A stretch of 64,000 nt of DNA from JAUUZQ01 sp964538375. Lineage in GTDB: Bacteria > Bacteroidota > Bacteroidia > Bacteroidales > GCA-2748055. Below are positions 9,276 through 18,128 of the stretch, piece by piece. Location of the stretch: contig CAZIFQ010000007.1 in the NCBI GenBank assembly GCA_964538375.1, forward strand, positions 56,047-120,046, read 5' to 3'. The notes beneath the pieces were generated by a model, which had not been told where the DNA came from, did not search any database, and saw only the letters and a program-made list of their open reading frames with translations. Numbering within the stretch: the stretch's first letter is position 1; each line of letters opens with the position of its first letter. The position numbers and the translations under genes are program-made.

Positions 9276-9596
9276 ATGAGCAAAGTTAAGAGTAGCGTAG
9301 AATTGGAATCCATGATCGTCGATGCACTAAAACGTGTTTATGATCCCGAGATTCCTGTAAATGTATATGACCTGGGGCTGATCTATGAGATTGAGATAAA
9401 GGAAACAACTGCTGATATTACTATGACACTCACAGCTCCCAACTGTCCGATGGCAGATATCCTCCTGGGCGATGTGGAAACCTACGTAGGAGATGTCACC
9501 GGAATTGACAAGGTAAATATCAATCTCACCTTTGATCCACCCTGGGACAAAGATATGCTAAGCGACGAAGCAAAACTGGAATTAGGGATGATGTAA
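9276..9596 (+). CDS. DUF59/MIP18-family Fe-S assembly protein (SufT-like)
   Basis: 106 aa. It carries the DUF59 core YDPEIPVNVYDLGLIYEI and the TLTAPNCPMADIL cysteine motif. Members of this family (SufT, PaaD-like and MIP18) help mature Fe-S proteins. Placement as the last suf gene supports a SufT-type role, but the protein lacks the longer N-terminal part of SufT from Firmicutes, so I give no firm symbol. Confidence 0.88.
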   Translation: MSKVKSSVELESMIVDALKRVYDPEIPVNVYDLGLIYEIEIKETTADITMTLTAPNCPMADILLGDVETYVGDVTGIDKVNINLTFDPPWDKDMLSDEAKLELGMM

Positions 9597-9667
9597 TTTT
9601 TCCTCTGATTATTTTTAAAGGAATATGGCCCAGCTATCTTCCTTTACAAAATTAGTATCTTTCCCCT

Positions 9668-10597
9668 ATGAATGAGTTTTCCACACGTTCTCTTGCAATT
9701 CGAAACGAAGCCCTCCGACTTGGTTTCTCTGCCTGTGGATTTTCAAAAGCAGTGCCCCTTCCTGAAGATGCAAAAAGATTGGAACAATGGCTCAAAGATG
9801 GCCGTCAAGCTTCCATGCAATACATGGAAAATCATTTCGTAAAACGAACAGATCCCAGCAAACTGGTTGAAGGATCAAAAACAGTCATCTCTCTTCTGCT
9901 CAACTATTACACCGACAAAACTCAGGATGATCCTGATGCCCCTATTCTCTCCAAATATGCTTTCGGCACTGACTATCATTTTGTGATGAAGGATAAGATG
10001 AAGAAGCTGTACAAATGGATCGATCAGCAATTTGGCCCCATTGAGGGAAGAGTGTTTACCGATTCAGCTCCTGTACTTGACAGGGCGTGGGCAGCAAAGG
10101 CTGGATTGGGATGGATCGGTAAAAATTCCAACCTTATAAACCGGGAACAGGGATCCTTTTTCTTTATCGGAGAATTGATTATTGACTTAGAAGTGGAATA
10201 TAATTCTTCCCCCGAGAGTGATTTCTGTGGAAGCTGCTCCATTTGCATAGACTCCTGTCCTACCCATGCAATTTTAAATAACAGGACCATTGATTCCAAG
10301 CGATGTATCTCCTTCCTGACCATTGAAAACCGGGGGGAGATTCCCAACGCGTTCGAAGGAAAACTTGAAAACAGAATGTTTGGTTGCGACATCTGCCAGG
10401 ATGTTTGCCCCTGGAACAAAAAAGCTATTCCACACGAAGTAGAAGAATTCAATCCCAAGCCAGAACTGCTGAGCATGAAAAAAAAAGAATGGGAAGAATT
10501 GGAGAAACCTGCGTTTAAGAAACTTTTCAAAAGCTCAGCGGTAAAACGAGCCGGCTTTGAGGGATTGAAAAGGAATGTGGGGTTTCTAAAGGGATAG
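9668..10597 (+). CDS. queG: Epoxyqueuosine reductase QueG
   Basis: 309 aa. QueG is a cobalamin- and [4Fe-4S]-dependent enzyme that makes the last step of queuosine formation in tRNA. Two cluster motifs are visible, CGSCSICIDSCP (near residue 190) and CDICQDVCPWN (near 240), with the family stretch SAPVLDRAWAAKAGLGWIGKN before them. It lies 71 bp after the DUF59 gene in the same direction and may be co-transcribed with the suf genes, which would supply its clusters (inference). Confidence 0.93.
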   Translation: MNEFSTRSLAIRNEALRLGFSACGFSKAVPLPEDAKRLEQWLKDGRQASMQYMENHFVKRTDPSKLVEGSKTVISLLLNYYTDKTQDDPDAPILSKYAFGTDYHFVMKDKMKKLYKWIDQQFGPIEGRVFTDSAPVLDRAWAAKAGLGWIGKNSNLINREQGSFFFIGELIIDLEVEYNSSPESDFCGSCSICIDSCPTHAILNNRTIDSKRCISFLTIENRGEIPNAFEGKLENRMFGCDICQDVCPWNKKAIPHEVEEFNPKPELLSMKKKEWEELEKPAFKKLFKSSAVKRAGFEGLKRNVGFLKG

Positions 10598-10695
10598 AAG
10601 TGTCTTGAGTGCCTTGAGTTGGAGCCCAGAAAATAATCCCCCAAATGTGTAAGCCGAAGATTAGCCCGCCGGGAGAAAGCCAGGATGAGGATAAT

Positions 10696-10705
10696 CCCCC
10701 CCCCC
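10696..10705. repeat. Run of ten C residues between queG and the DUF4252 gene
   Basis: A homopolymer of 10 C in a non-coding spacer, 58 bp before the next start codon. Such runs can vary in length by slippage; nothing else marks it as functional. Confidence 0.5.
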
Positions 10706-10762
10706 ACTGTAACAATCCACCTACTTCTTCGTCTTATGAGAAAGAACTAAATCAAATCAATC

Positions 10763-11266
10763 ATGAAACGAACAATTTTTATATTAACCATACTGCTGGC
10801 AGGCATGACTTTGTCAGCACAAACAATAGGAACACAGAATCTATACAACAAATACAAAGGTGAGAAAGGTGTAGTCGCCCTTTATATTCCAGGTTTTGCT
10901 ATACGAATGGCCGGTGCCATTGCAGATCTTGATAAAGAAGAAAGGCAGCTACTCAGAGGTATGAAATCAATTCGGGTATTAACTATTGATGATGCGGAGA
11001 GATATCCGAATGCTAATTTTGCCCGGGAAGCCAAAATCAAACCCGGACAAGGTGGTTTTGAAATCCTGATGGAGGTTTGTGAAAATGGAGAAGATGTAAA
11101 AATACTGGGTAAAGAAAAAAATGGACACCTAAAAGACCTGCTTATTCTTGTTGGAGGAGAAGACAATGTGATGGTGCATATAAGGGGACGCATGAATGCC
11201 GACATGATCGGATCGCTTTCGAATATTGCCGGCCTTAATGACATTGAAGTTTTTAGTCAACTCTAA
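10763..11266 (+). CDS. DUF4252 domain protein, exported
   Basis: 167 aa. A signal peptide (MKRTIFILTILLAGMTLSAQ) is followed by a DUF4252-like domain, a family almost confined to Bacteroidota and of unknown function. The stretch GFAIRMAGAIADLDKEERQL and the C-terminal VHIRGRMNADMIGSLS match what I know of the family. A strong terminator follows 16 bp after the stop, so it ends its transcript. Confidence 0.75.
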   Translation: MKRTIFILTILLAGMTLSAQTIGTQNLYNKYKGEKGVVALYIPGFAIRMAGAIADLDKEERQLLRGMKSIRVLTIDDAERYPNANFAREAKIKPGQGGFEILMEVCENGEDVKILGKEKNGHLKDLLILVGGEDNVMVHIRGRMNADMIGSLSNIAGLNDIEVFSQL

Positions 11267-11282
11267 GAGTTTGACGTATCCG

Positions 11283-11316
11283 AAAAAGGCCACTCAGATT
11301 CTGGGTGGCCTTTTTT
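11283..11316 (+). terminator. Rho-independent terminator after the DUF4252 gene
   Basis: An 11-bp stem AAAAAGGCCAC/GTGGCCTTTTT with a loop of about 10 nt, ending in six T. The A-run before the stem makes it able to work in both directions, although the next gene is on the minus strand some 100 bp away. Confidence 0.88.
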
Positions 11317-11412
11317 ATTTACCTGGTAGGAATATCAAATCCCCTGAGGGTGTCAAGAGATAAGAGGCGTTCTTTTTCTTTCGAATCTCCTTTTTCATAG
11401 TCAGTCTTTTGA

Positions 11413-11817
11413 TTAATCTTTTATTATCGTTACAACAATAGTCCTCTTCTCCCTTGGGCCGTCAAATTCGCAAAGGAAGATATTCTGCCATGTGGAAAGG
11501 CCCATTTTACCATCAACTATGGGAATCGTCTCCTGCGGTCCTACAATTCCCGCCTTCAGATGAGCATCACCATTATTGTCTTGTTGATCATGCTCCCATA
11601 CCCCTGCAGGGATCAATTTCCGAAGCAAAGTCACAACATCATTCTGCACAGAATCATCCCAGTTTTCCTGGATCATGATTCCGGCAGTAGCACCTTGGAC
11701 ATAAACATTTACTAAACCGGATGTCACATCACTTCCTTCAACGACAGCCTCCACTTGAGAGGTAATATCAACCAGCTCCTCGTGGACTACAGTTGGCCTT
11801 TGAATTATCTTTTGCAT
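11413..11817 (-). CDS. YjbQ/UPF0047 family protein
   Basis: 134 aa. Signatures of the family are GLVNVYVQGATAGIMIQE, DAHLKAGIVGPQETIPI and the C-terminal WQNIFLCEFDGPREKRTIVV. Members are small trimeric proteins, and some show weak thiamine phosphate synthase activity; the true role is unsettled. It is a single gene facing the terminator at 11283. Confidence 0.88.
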   Translation of the reverse strand: MQKIIQRPTVVHEELVDITSQVEAVVEGSDVTSGLVNVYVQGATAGIMIQENWDDSVQNDVVTLLRKLIPAGVWEHDQQDNNGDAHLKAGIVGPQETIPIVDGKMGLSTWQNIFLCEFDGPREKRTIVVTIIKD

Positions 11818-11882
11818 TTTGCTATCTTAGTATTTTCTATTCAAATTTAGAATTTTCAACGAAATTGAAAAATTAACACTTA

Positions 11883-12722
11883 ATGACACGATATAAAGAC
11901 TCATTTAAAACCAATAAAGACCAGGGAAAATTATTTGTGCGTGAATGGTTACCTGAAAAAGACCCGCAAGCGATTATTCTTTTTGTACACGGGTTGGGAG
12001 AACATAGCGGAAGAATGGATCATTGGGCAGAAAGATTTACAGAGAAGAAGATTGGTTTTATTGCCTACGACCAGCGCGGACATGGAAAAGCTGACGGGAA
12101 AAAAGGAGCTCCAAAGCATTCCAAAAAACTTATTGAAGATTGCAAAATGATGGTGGGAATACTCAGAAAGGAATTTCCCGACATTCCTGTGATCTTATAT
12201 GGCCACAGTATGGGTGGTAATGTTGTAATCAATTATGTGATCAGTGAAACGAAAACTGTTGATGCCCTGATCGCGACCTCCCCCTGGCTAAAACTTACCC
12301 ATCCCCCGGCAAAGGCACTTGGAAAGATCCTTGGTCTAATGACTAAAATTGCACCAGGACTGACCATATCTAATGGCTTAAATCCTGAGGATATTTCAAG
12401 AGATAAGGAAGAAGTGGAAAAATACAAACAAGACCCCCTTGTACATGGTAAAATCAGCATTGGCCTGGCTCTTAGTTTGCTTGAAGGCGGCGCAAATGCG
12501 CTTAGAAATATCTATAAAATTAACTGTCCCTTTCTCCTGATGCACGGAACAAAGGACAATATCTGCTCTCATAAAGCCAGCGAAGAGTACGTAATGAATA
12601 CCAGCGAAAGAACAAGATTAAAGCTCTGGGAAGGTGCTTATCATGAACTTCATCACGAACCCATTCGAGATGAAGTTTTTGACTATATAATTCAATGGCT
12701 TAAAGAAAATAAAATGGCATGA
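11883..12722 (+). CDS. Alpha/beta hydrolase, monoacylglycerol-lipase type
   Basis: 279 aa without a signal peptide. It is a Hydrolase_4 (serine aminopeptidase S33/monoglyceride lipase-like) fold. It has the oxyanion HGLGEHSGRM near residue 36, the nucleophile serine in YGHSMGGN, the acidic residue in LMHGTKDNICS and the histidine in AYHELHHEP. It probably cleaves monoacylglycerols or similar esters in the cytosol. Its stop overlaps the next start as ATGA (12719-12722), implying translational coupling with the GSCFA gene. Confidence 0.87.
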   Translation: MTRYKDSFKTNKDQGKLFVREWLPEKDPQAIILFVHGLGEHSGRMDHWAERFTEKKIGFIAYDQRGHGKADGKKGAPKHSKKLIEDCKMMVGILRKEFPDIPVILYGHSMGGNVVINYVISETKTVDALIATSPWLKLTHPPAKALGKILGLMTKIAPGLTISNGLNPEDISRDKEEVEKYKQDPLVHGKISIGLALSLLEGGANALRNIYKINCPFLLMHGTKDNICSHKASEEYVMNTSERTRLKLWEGAYHELHHEPIRDEVFDYIIQWLKENKMA

Positions 12723-13681
12723 ATTTTCGAACACCCATCAATGTAGAAAAACTGAAACAACAGGTTTCGTACAAGAAACCTGTTGTTATGATGGGCTCAT
12801 GCTTTACCGATAATGTAGGTAAATACCTGAAAAAATACCTTTTCGATGTTGTGGTTAATCCCTTTGGAGTTATATATAACCCACTGAGTGTAAAAAAGGG
12901 GATCGAACAACTTTTATACAGGGAAGAATACAAAAAAAAAGACCTGAGATTCTACAACGAACTCTGGTTCTCATTTGACCATTACACCTTATATTCTGAT
13001 ACAAACAAAGAGGAAGCACTTCGAAAAATAAATGCCGATTTCTTATTGGCAAAAGAAAAACTTCTTTCTGCCGGCTTCCTGATCATAACATTTGGGACTA
13101 GCTTCGCCTACCGATTTAAAGAGACCGATGAATTGGTTTGCAACTGTCATAAAATCCCTTCATCGAAGTTCGATCGCTTCATGATTTCCCCAAAAAGTAT
13201 TATAACAGAATACGAGAATCTTTTGAACCAGCTCTTGAAAATGAATCCTGATTTACAGGTAATTTTTACGGTCAGCCCTGTACGACATTTAAAAGATGGA
13301 TTAATAGAAAACCAGCGAAGCAAAGCTGCCCTGCTTCTTTCAATCAGTGAACTCATACAGCTTTTTCCTGGTTCTTGTCATTATTTCCCCTCTTATGAAA
13401 TCATGATGGATGATTTAAGAGATTACAGATTTTACGATGCAGATTTGGTACATCCCAATGAAAATGCCATTACCTATATATGGGAGAAGTTTATGAAAGC
13501 TATTATCGACAGCGAAGCACAGGGTATCATCGAAAAAATTGATCCCTTGTTGAAATCCAGACAACATAAACCGATGCATACCAATACCGATGCATACAAA
13601 AAATTCAGTGATCAGCTCACAAAAAAAGAGCTTGATCTAAGAAATATTTATCCTTTCTTAAGATGGGACAAACTGCTTTAG
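12719..13681 (+). CDS. GSCFA domain protein
   Basis: 320 aa. The family motif is seen as MMGSCFTDNVGKYL near residue 24, followed by FGVIYNPLSVKKGIEQL and the block ITFGTSFAYRFKETDELVCNCHKIP. GSCFA proteins are related to SGNH/GDSL hydrolases and are common in Bacteroidota; the substrate is unknown. The 4-bp overlap with the lipase gene suggests that both act on related esters or lipids (inference). Confidence 0.88.
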   Translation: MNFRTPINVEKLKQQVSYKKPVVMMGSCFTDNVGKYLKKYLFDVVVNPFGVIYNPLSVKKGIEQLLYREEYKKKDLRFYNELWFSFDHYTLYSDTNKEEALRKINADFLLAKEKLLSAGFLIITFGTSFAYRFKETDELVCNCHKIPSSKFDRFMISPKSIITEYENLLNQLLKMNPDLQVIFTVSPVRHLKDGLIENQRSKAALLLSISELIQLFPGSCHYFPSYEIMMDDLRDYRFYDADLVHPNENAITYIWEKFMKAIIDSEAQGIIEKIDPLLKSRQHKPMHTNTDAYKKFSDQLTKKELDLRNIYPFLRWDKLL

Positions 13682-13800
13682 TATTATTTTTTATGGTTTG
13701 TAACTGTTTTTTGTTTAGTTTTTTATGTTTTTCATTAAACGTTTTGTGAACATATTCTTATAATGAGCGTTATCCCTTTCAAACAATTGAGAAAGAGAAA

Positions 13801-16215
13801 ATGAAAATTATAAAACCCATGCATAAAACATTATTCATTGTACTTCTTTCGATAACATCTTTTATGCTACATGCACAGAGTGGTGCCATCGAGGGAAGAA
13901 TCTATAACTCCAAAAACAATACACCGGTTGAATTTGCCTCTGTTGCAATTTTTGGCACTTCCATTGGTTCAATTAGTGACCTGGATGGAAAATTTCTATT
14001 TACAGGCCTGGAACCAGGTTTTGTTGAATTGAGGGTTTCATCCATCGGTTTTGAGGGATATATCTCAGAAGCCATACAGGTAACCAATGCCAATAAACAA
14101 TTTATCGAAATACGGCTTGATGAAGCAAACTATGAAATTGATGAAATCGTTATTAAGGCCTCTCCATTCAGAAGAGATAAGGAAAGTCCCGTATCACTGC
14201 AGAGGATCAATATTGAAGAGATAGAAAAGAGTCCGGGAGGAAACCGTGATATTTCAAAAGTAATTCAGTCCTATCCTGGTGTTGCCTCAACACCGGCACA
14301 AAGAAACGATATTATCGTTCGTGGCGGCGGCCCCTCAGAGAATTCATTTTACCTGGATGGTATCGAGATACCAAACATTAATCACTTTGCAACACAAGGC
14401 GCATCGGGTGGACCTGTGGGAATTATTAATGCAGATTTTCTTCGTGAAGTGAATCTCTATTCTGGCGCTTTCCCTTCCAACAGGAGTGAAGCAACAAGCT
14501 CCGTGATTGATATGTACCAGGTGGATGGCAATTTGGAGAAATTCAATTTCAGGGGATCATTTGGAGCCTCAGACCTGGCACTAACAGCTGACGGACCAAT
14601 TGGGGAGAATACTTCATACATCTTTTCCGTAAGAAGATCTTACCTGCAACTGCTATTTTCTGCCATCGGGTTGCCATTTCTCCCTACATACAACGATTAC
14701 CAGGTGAAGGTAAAATCAAAGCTAAATGATAAAAATGAAATCACATTTGTAAGCATTGGTGCCTATGATATAAACTCATTGAACCTTGCAGCAGATTCTA
14801 CCGAACAACAAAAATACATCCTGGGTAACCTGGCGGAAAATGATCAGTGGAGCTACGCCGTTGGTATGGTATATAAACACTATCGGGAAAAGGGATATGA
14901 CACCTTTGTAGCCAGTAGAAATATGCTCAGAAATAAATCAATTAAATACCTTGACAATAATCCTGATAGTATCAAAATACTCGATTACAATTCGGATGAG
15001 ATTGAGAATAAGTTACGCTACGAGCACAATAACAGGTTTGACAATGGCTTAAAACTAAATGTTGGAGCTAACTATGAATATGCAAAGTTTAATGCCAAAA
15101 ATTATTTGCTTACCTCCTTTAATGGTATCCCTGCAACGTTTAATTCCTATAATGATCTTACACTGCATAAATGGGGCGTGTTTGGACAGGCCAGTAAAGA
15201 AATGGCCAATAAACGACTGGTTTTGTCGTTCGGACTGCGTGCTGATGCAAACAATTACAACAAGGAGATGAGTAACCTGCTGAATCAGCTCTCCCCTCGA
15301 TTTTCTGCGTCATATCTTCTTACCGACGGCATTTACCTTAACGGTAATGTGGGAAGATATTACCAGCTTCCAGCATACACAACATTGGGTTACATTGATG
15401 AGAACAATGTGGCTGTAAATAAGAATAACAACTTAGGTTATATCCGCTCCGATCATATTGTAGCCGGGATTGAAGTTTTGCCAGATAGTAAAAGTAAATT
15501 TTCAGTAGAAGGATTTTATAAAAATTATGCCAATTACCCATTTTCACTGAGAGACTCGATCTCCCTGGCCAGCAAAGGGGCCGATTTTGGTGTGGTGGGA
15601 AACGAACCTGTAAGTTCAACAGGAGTTGGACGAGCATATGGCGCTGAAGTGTTGTACAGGAATAAGGATTTTTTGGGATTCAACCTGATCCTTTCTTATA
15701 CACTCGTAAGAAGTGAAACAAAACCAGAGAAAGAAATTCTACTTGACCGCGAATGGATTCCAACCGCATGGGACAACAGGCACCTTTTAAATCTAACCGG
15801 ATTCAGAAAATTTAAAGGCAACTGGCAAGTGGGATTTAAATGGAGGTTTGTTGGAGGAACTCCTTATACTCCGATCGATTATGAGACCAGTGCCAATGTT
15901 TACAGCTGGGATTATACAGGAAGAGAGGTACTGGACCTGAGCAACTATAACAATGAAAGGTTCAAGTCATTTCACCAATTAGATATCAGGGTAGATAAGG
16001 AGTGGTATTTTAAAACCCTGACACTGAACCTCTACGTCGATGTGCAGAATGCATACAACTTTAAAACGCAGGGATCTGAATTTTTAGTACAGCAATTTGC
16101 CAGCGATAACACACCTTTATATACAGATGCCACTCAACAACAATACCAGATGACTCCTTTCCAGACAGAGGTTGGTACACTTCTTCCATCTGTTGGAATC
16201 ATTATAGAATTTTAA
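13801..16215 (+). CDS. TonB-dependent outer-membrane receptor with carboxypeptidase-regulatory-like domain
   Basis: 804 aa. A signal peptide (to about residue 25, ending LHAQ) precedes a CarboxypepD_reg-like domain (residues 28-105; SISDLDGKFLFTGLEPG), a plug domain (about 130-245; SPGGNRDISKVIQSYPG, DIIVRGGGPSENSFYLDG) and a 22-strand-type barrel ending in LLPSVGIIIEF. The terminal aromatic residue fits BAM-dependent insertion. It lacks SusC features and has no SusD partner. The gene 17 bp downstream encodes a DUF2271-like lipoprotein, so the pair may import a metal complex or other small ligand (inference). Confidence 0.92.
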   Translation: MKIIKPMHKTLFIVLLSITSFMLHAQSGAIEGRIYNSKNNTPVEFASVAIFGTSIGSISDLDGKFLFTGLEPGFVELRVSSIGFEGYISEAIQVTNANKQFIEIRLDEANYEIDEIVIKASPFRRDKESPVSLQRINIEEIEKSPGGNRDISKVIQSYPGVASTPAQRNDIIVRGGGPSENSFYLDGIEIPNINHFATQGASGGPVGIINADFLREVNLYSGAFPSNRSEATSSVIDMYQVDGNLEKFNFRGSFGASDLALTADGPIGENTSYIFSVRRSYLQLLFSAIGLPFLPTYNDYQVKVKSKLNDKNEITFVSIGAYDINSLNLAADSTEQQKYILGNLAENDQWSYAVGMVYKHYREKGYDTFVASRNMLRNKSIKYLDNNPDSIKILDYNSDEIENKLRYEHNNRFDNGLKLNVGANYEYAKFNAKNYLLTSFNGIPATFNSYNDLTLHKWGVFGQASKEMANKRLVLSFGLRADANNYNKEMSNLLNQLSPRFSASYLLTDGIYLNGNVGRYYQLPAYTTLGYIDENNVAVNKNNNLGYIRSDHIVAGIEVLPDSKSKFSVEGFYKNYANYPFSLRDSISLASKGADFGVVGNEPVSSTGVGRAYGAEVLYRNKDFLGFNLILSYTLVRSETKPEKEILLDREWIPTAWDNRHLLNLTGFRKFKGNWQVGFKWRFVGGTPYTPIDYETSANVYSWDYTGREVLDLSNYNNERFKSFHQLDIRVDKEWYFKTLTLNLYVDVQNAYNFKTQGSEFLVQQFASDNTPLYTDATQQQYQMTPFQTEVGTLLPSVGIIIEF

Positions 16216-16232
16216 TTTTATTACATAGAAAG

Positions 16233-16970
16233 ATGAAAACATTAAGTTATATATTACTTGCAGCTCTTCTGCTTGCAGCATGCAAAACGACAAAAGTTCC
16301 TGAGAAAGAAACCCCGGAAATCTTTTCAACAAATGTAACAGGATCAGGACCAGAATTACAGGTAGAGTTTACACGAGGTGAAGCACATAATCATCCCCTG
16401 ATGGCCGTTTGGACAGAAGATGAAAATGGGGACTATATTCAGACTCTGTATGTTGCGGAATCAATATCCAGGGGCATTTATGGCCATGGAGATGCCACAA
16501 CGGGGAAATGGCTTCCTGGAGAAATTCGTCGCCCTGCTGCTCTGCCTATCTGGTCACATAGTCGAGGTGTGAAGGAGTTAGACGGATTGTTCATTCCCAC
16601 TTCAAAAACACCATTAGCTGATGCATATACAGGAGCCACTCCCCAGAAGAGTTTTATCATGAAAACCAAATTAGATAAACCGGGACCTGAGAAATTCTAT
16701 GTATTATTTGAAATCAATCAAACCTGGGACTGGAACGAATATTGGCACAACAATAAGTATCCCGATAATGAGGACTACAAAACATCCTGTCAACCTTCAT
16801 TGGTATATAAGGTACTGGTTGATCTGAATGATGGAGAAGATAAATACAAGCTTGAAATTGTTGGACGTGGACATCATGCAGGTGAGAATGGACAGGTATA
16901 TACTGACCTTGAAACCATGACAACCGCTCTGAATATTACACGCAATATAACAGTAAAAGTCTCGCGCTAA
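16233..16970 (+). CDS. Lipoprotein with DUF2271-like domain
   Basis: 245 aa. The lipobox LAAC gives a lipid-anchored Cys17. The body has the pattern PLMAVWTEDENGDYIQTLYV followed by TGATPQKSF and a long beta-rich tail, which resembles DUF2271 proteins found near ApbE/PepSY redox genes. The match was made by eye and is not certain. It is probably co-transcribed with the TonB receptor 17 bp upstream. HNHP, WSHSRG and GRGHHAG supply many histidines that could bind a metal. Confidence 0.6.
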   Translation: MKTLSYILLAALLLAACKTTKVPEKETPEIFSTNVTGSGPELQVEFTRGEAHNHPLMAVWTEDENGDYIQTLYVAESISRGIYGHGDATTGKWLPGEIRRPAALPIWSHSRGVKELDGLFIPTSKTPLADAYTGATPQKSFIMKTKLDKPGPEKFYVLFEINQTWDWNEYWHNNKYPDNEDYKTSCQPSLVYKVLVDLNDGEDKYKLEIVGRGHHAGENGQVYTDLETMTTALNITRNITVKVSR

Positions 16971-17126
16971 ACCTCCAAACTGTTCGCTTACGTACACCCC
17001 CGTTGCAAAAATGAACAATATTTTACTTTCCCAAAAACATATATATCTTTGTTTTACTGATAGTTATTTACTTTGGTATATTCATTGCTATAATATTCAG
17101 CATATTAACCTGATAATGCTCAGAAA

Positions 17127-17810
17127 ATGATCAAAACAGTAGAACTCTTAAAAGTGTTTCGTACCGATGAAGTAGAAACCACAGCCCTAAACAAGGTAAA
17201 TATCGAGGTGGAAGACGGCGAATTTGTTGCCGTAATGGGACCATCCGGATGTGGCAAATCTACCCTTCTCAACATTCTTGGCCTTTTGGACAATCCCAGT
17301 GGCGGCTCTTATATATTTAACGACACTGAGGTGGCCGGACTGAAAGAAAAGCAGCGCACAAATCTGCGCAAAGGAAATATTGGTTTCGTATTTCAAAGTT
17401 TCAACCTTATTGATGAGTTAACAGTATATGAAAATATTGAACTCCCTCTTCTTTACTTGAAAATGAGTGGCTCAGAAAGAAAAAAGAAAGTTGAAGTAGT
17501 AATGGAGCGTATGAAAATCACTCACCGGAAAAATCATTTCCCGCAACAGTTATCAGGTGGACAGCAGCAACGTGTTGCCATTGCAAGGGCGGTAGTTACC
17601 AATCCAAAATTAATTCTGGCGGATGAGCCGACAGGTAACCTTGACTCAGCCAATGGTGCAGAAGTTATGGGTCTGCTAACTGAATTAAATGAGGATGGCA
17701 CAAGCATAATCATGGTAACGCACTCACCCAATGATGCTGAGAAAGCACACAGAATAATACAGCTGTTTGACGGACATGTAGTCACAGAAAATATTCAGAA
17801 GAAGCTATAG
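17127..17810 (+). CDS. ABC transporter ATPase, LolD/MacB type
   Basis: 227 aa. Walker A GPSGCGKST (near residue 36), Q-loop VFQSFNLIDELTVYENI, signature LSGGQQQR, Walker B LILADEPTGNLDS and switch histidine VTHSP place it in the LolD/MacB/FtsE group. These ATPases need a FtsX/MacB-type permease, but none lies beside it; what follows is gene debris (17822-18031). The only such permease in the window is at 49538, over 30 kb away and itself without an ATPase. Confidence 0.93.
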   Translation: MIKTVELLKVFRTDEVETTALNKVNIEVEDGEFVAVMGPSGCGKSTLLNILGLLDNPSGGSYIFNDTEVAGLKEKQRTNLRKGNIGFVFQSFNLIDELTVYENIELPLLYLKMSGSERKKKVEVVMERMKITHRKNHFPQQLSGGQQQRVAIARAVVTNPKLILADEPTGNLDSANGAEVMGLLTELNEDGTSIIMVTHSPNDAEKAHRIIQLFDGHVVTENIQKKL

Positions 17811-17821
17811 ATACAGAGTAC

Positions 17822-18031
17822 AGTGAACCATTCATGACATCCTTTATCGATGCCGGTTTTGATATTATTAATCCCGTACAGATCAACGCAAAAGACATGG
17901 TACCATAAAGTAAAACTGACCTGTTGGCTAAGCATCTGGAAAAGCTTCTGAGATTTCAAATATCCCAGGAGTTTTTCTGTTCTAATGAGCCATTAATCAT
18001 CCAATCAAAGTTATTTCCCGGAGAATTATAA
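17822..18031 (+). pseudogene. Remnant resembling a uroporphyrinogen-decarboxylase-family gene
   Basis: Codons 17822-17905 read FMTSFIDAGFDIINPVQINA, very close to the 'D.GFDILNPVQ.SA.GM' block of URO-D/MtaA-type methyltransferases. A TAA follows at 17906. The same frame then continues for 40 codons (17912-18031) that I cannot place. There is no start codon and the rest of the gene is missing, so this is debris. URO-D-like proteins often work with corrinoid proteins, which fits the activation-domain protein at 20337. Confidence 0.55.
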
Positions 18032-18075
18032 ATTAATAATACAACATCAACAATTATTAATTAACTTTATAATTC
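18023..18075. repeat. AT-rich imperfect inverted repeat
   Basis: GAATTATAAA (18023-18032) pairs perfectly with TTTATAATTC (18066-18075), and TTAATAAT (18033-18040) with ATTATTAA (18053-18060), with a 5-nt bulge between. It lies between the gene debris and the next lipoprotein gene. It could be a hairpin, or chance in AT-rich DNA. Confidence 0.4.
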
Positions 18076-18128
18076 AATTCGAATACTATTTCGTTTAATA
18101 ACTCAATATCAACCCTTAATAAATTATT

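Noticed and set aside
10024..10707. Open frame of 227 codons on the minus strand within queG
   Set aside because: It lies opposite the well-supported queG, has Ser/Phe-rich antisense composition and no motif.
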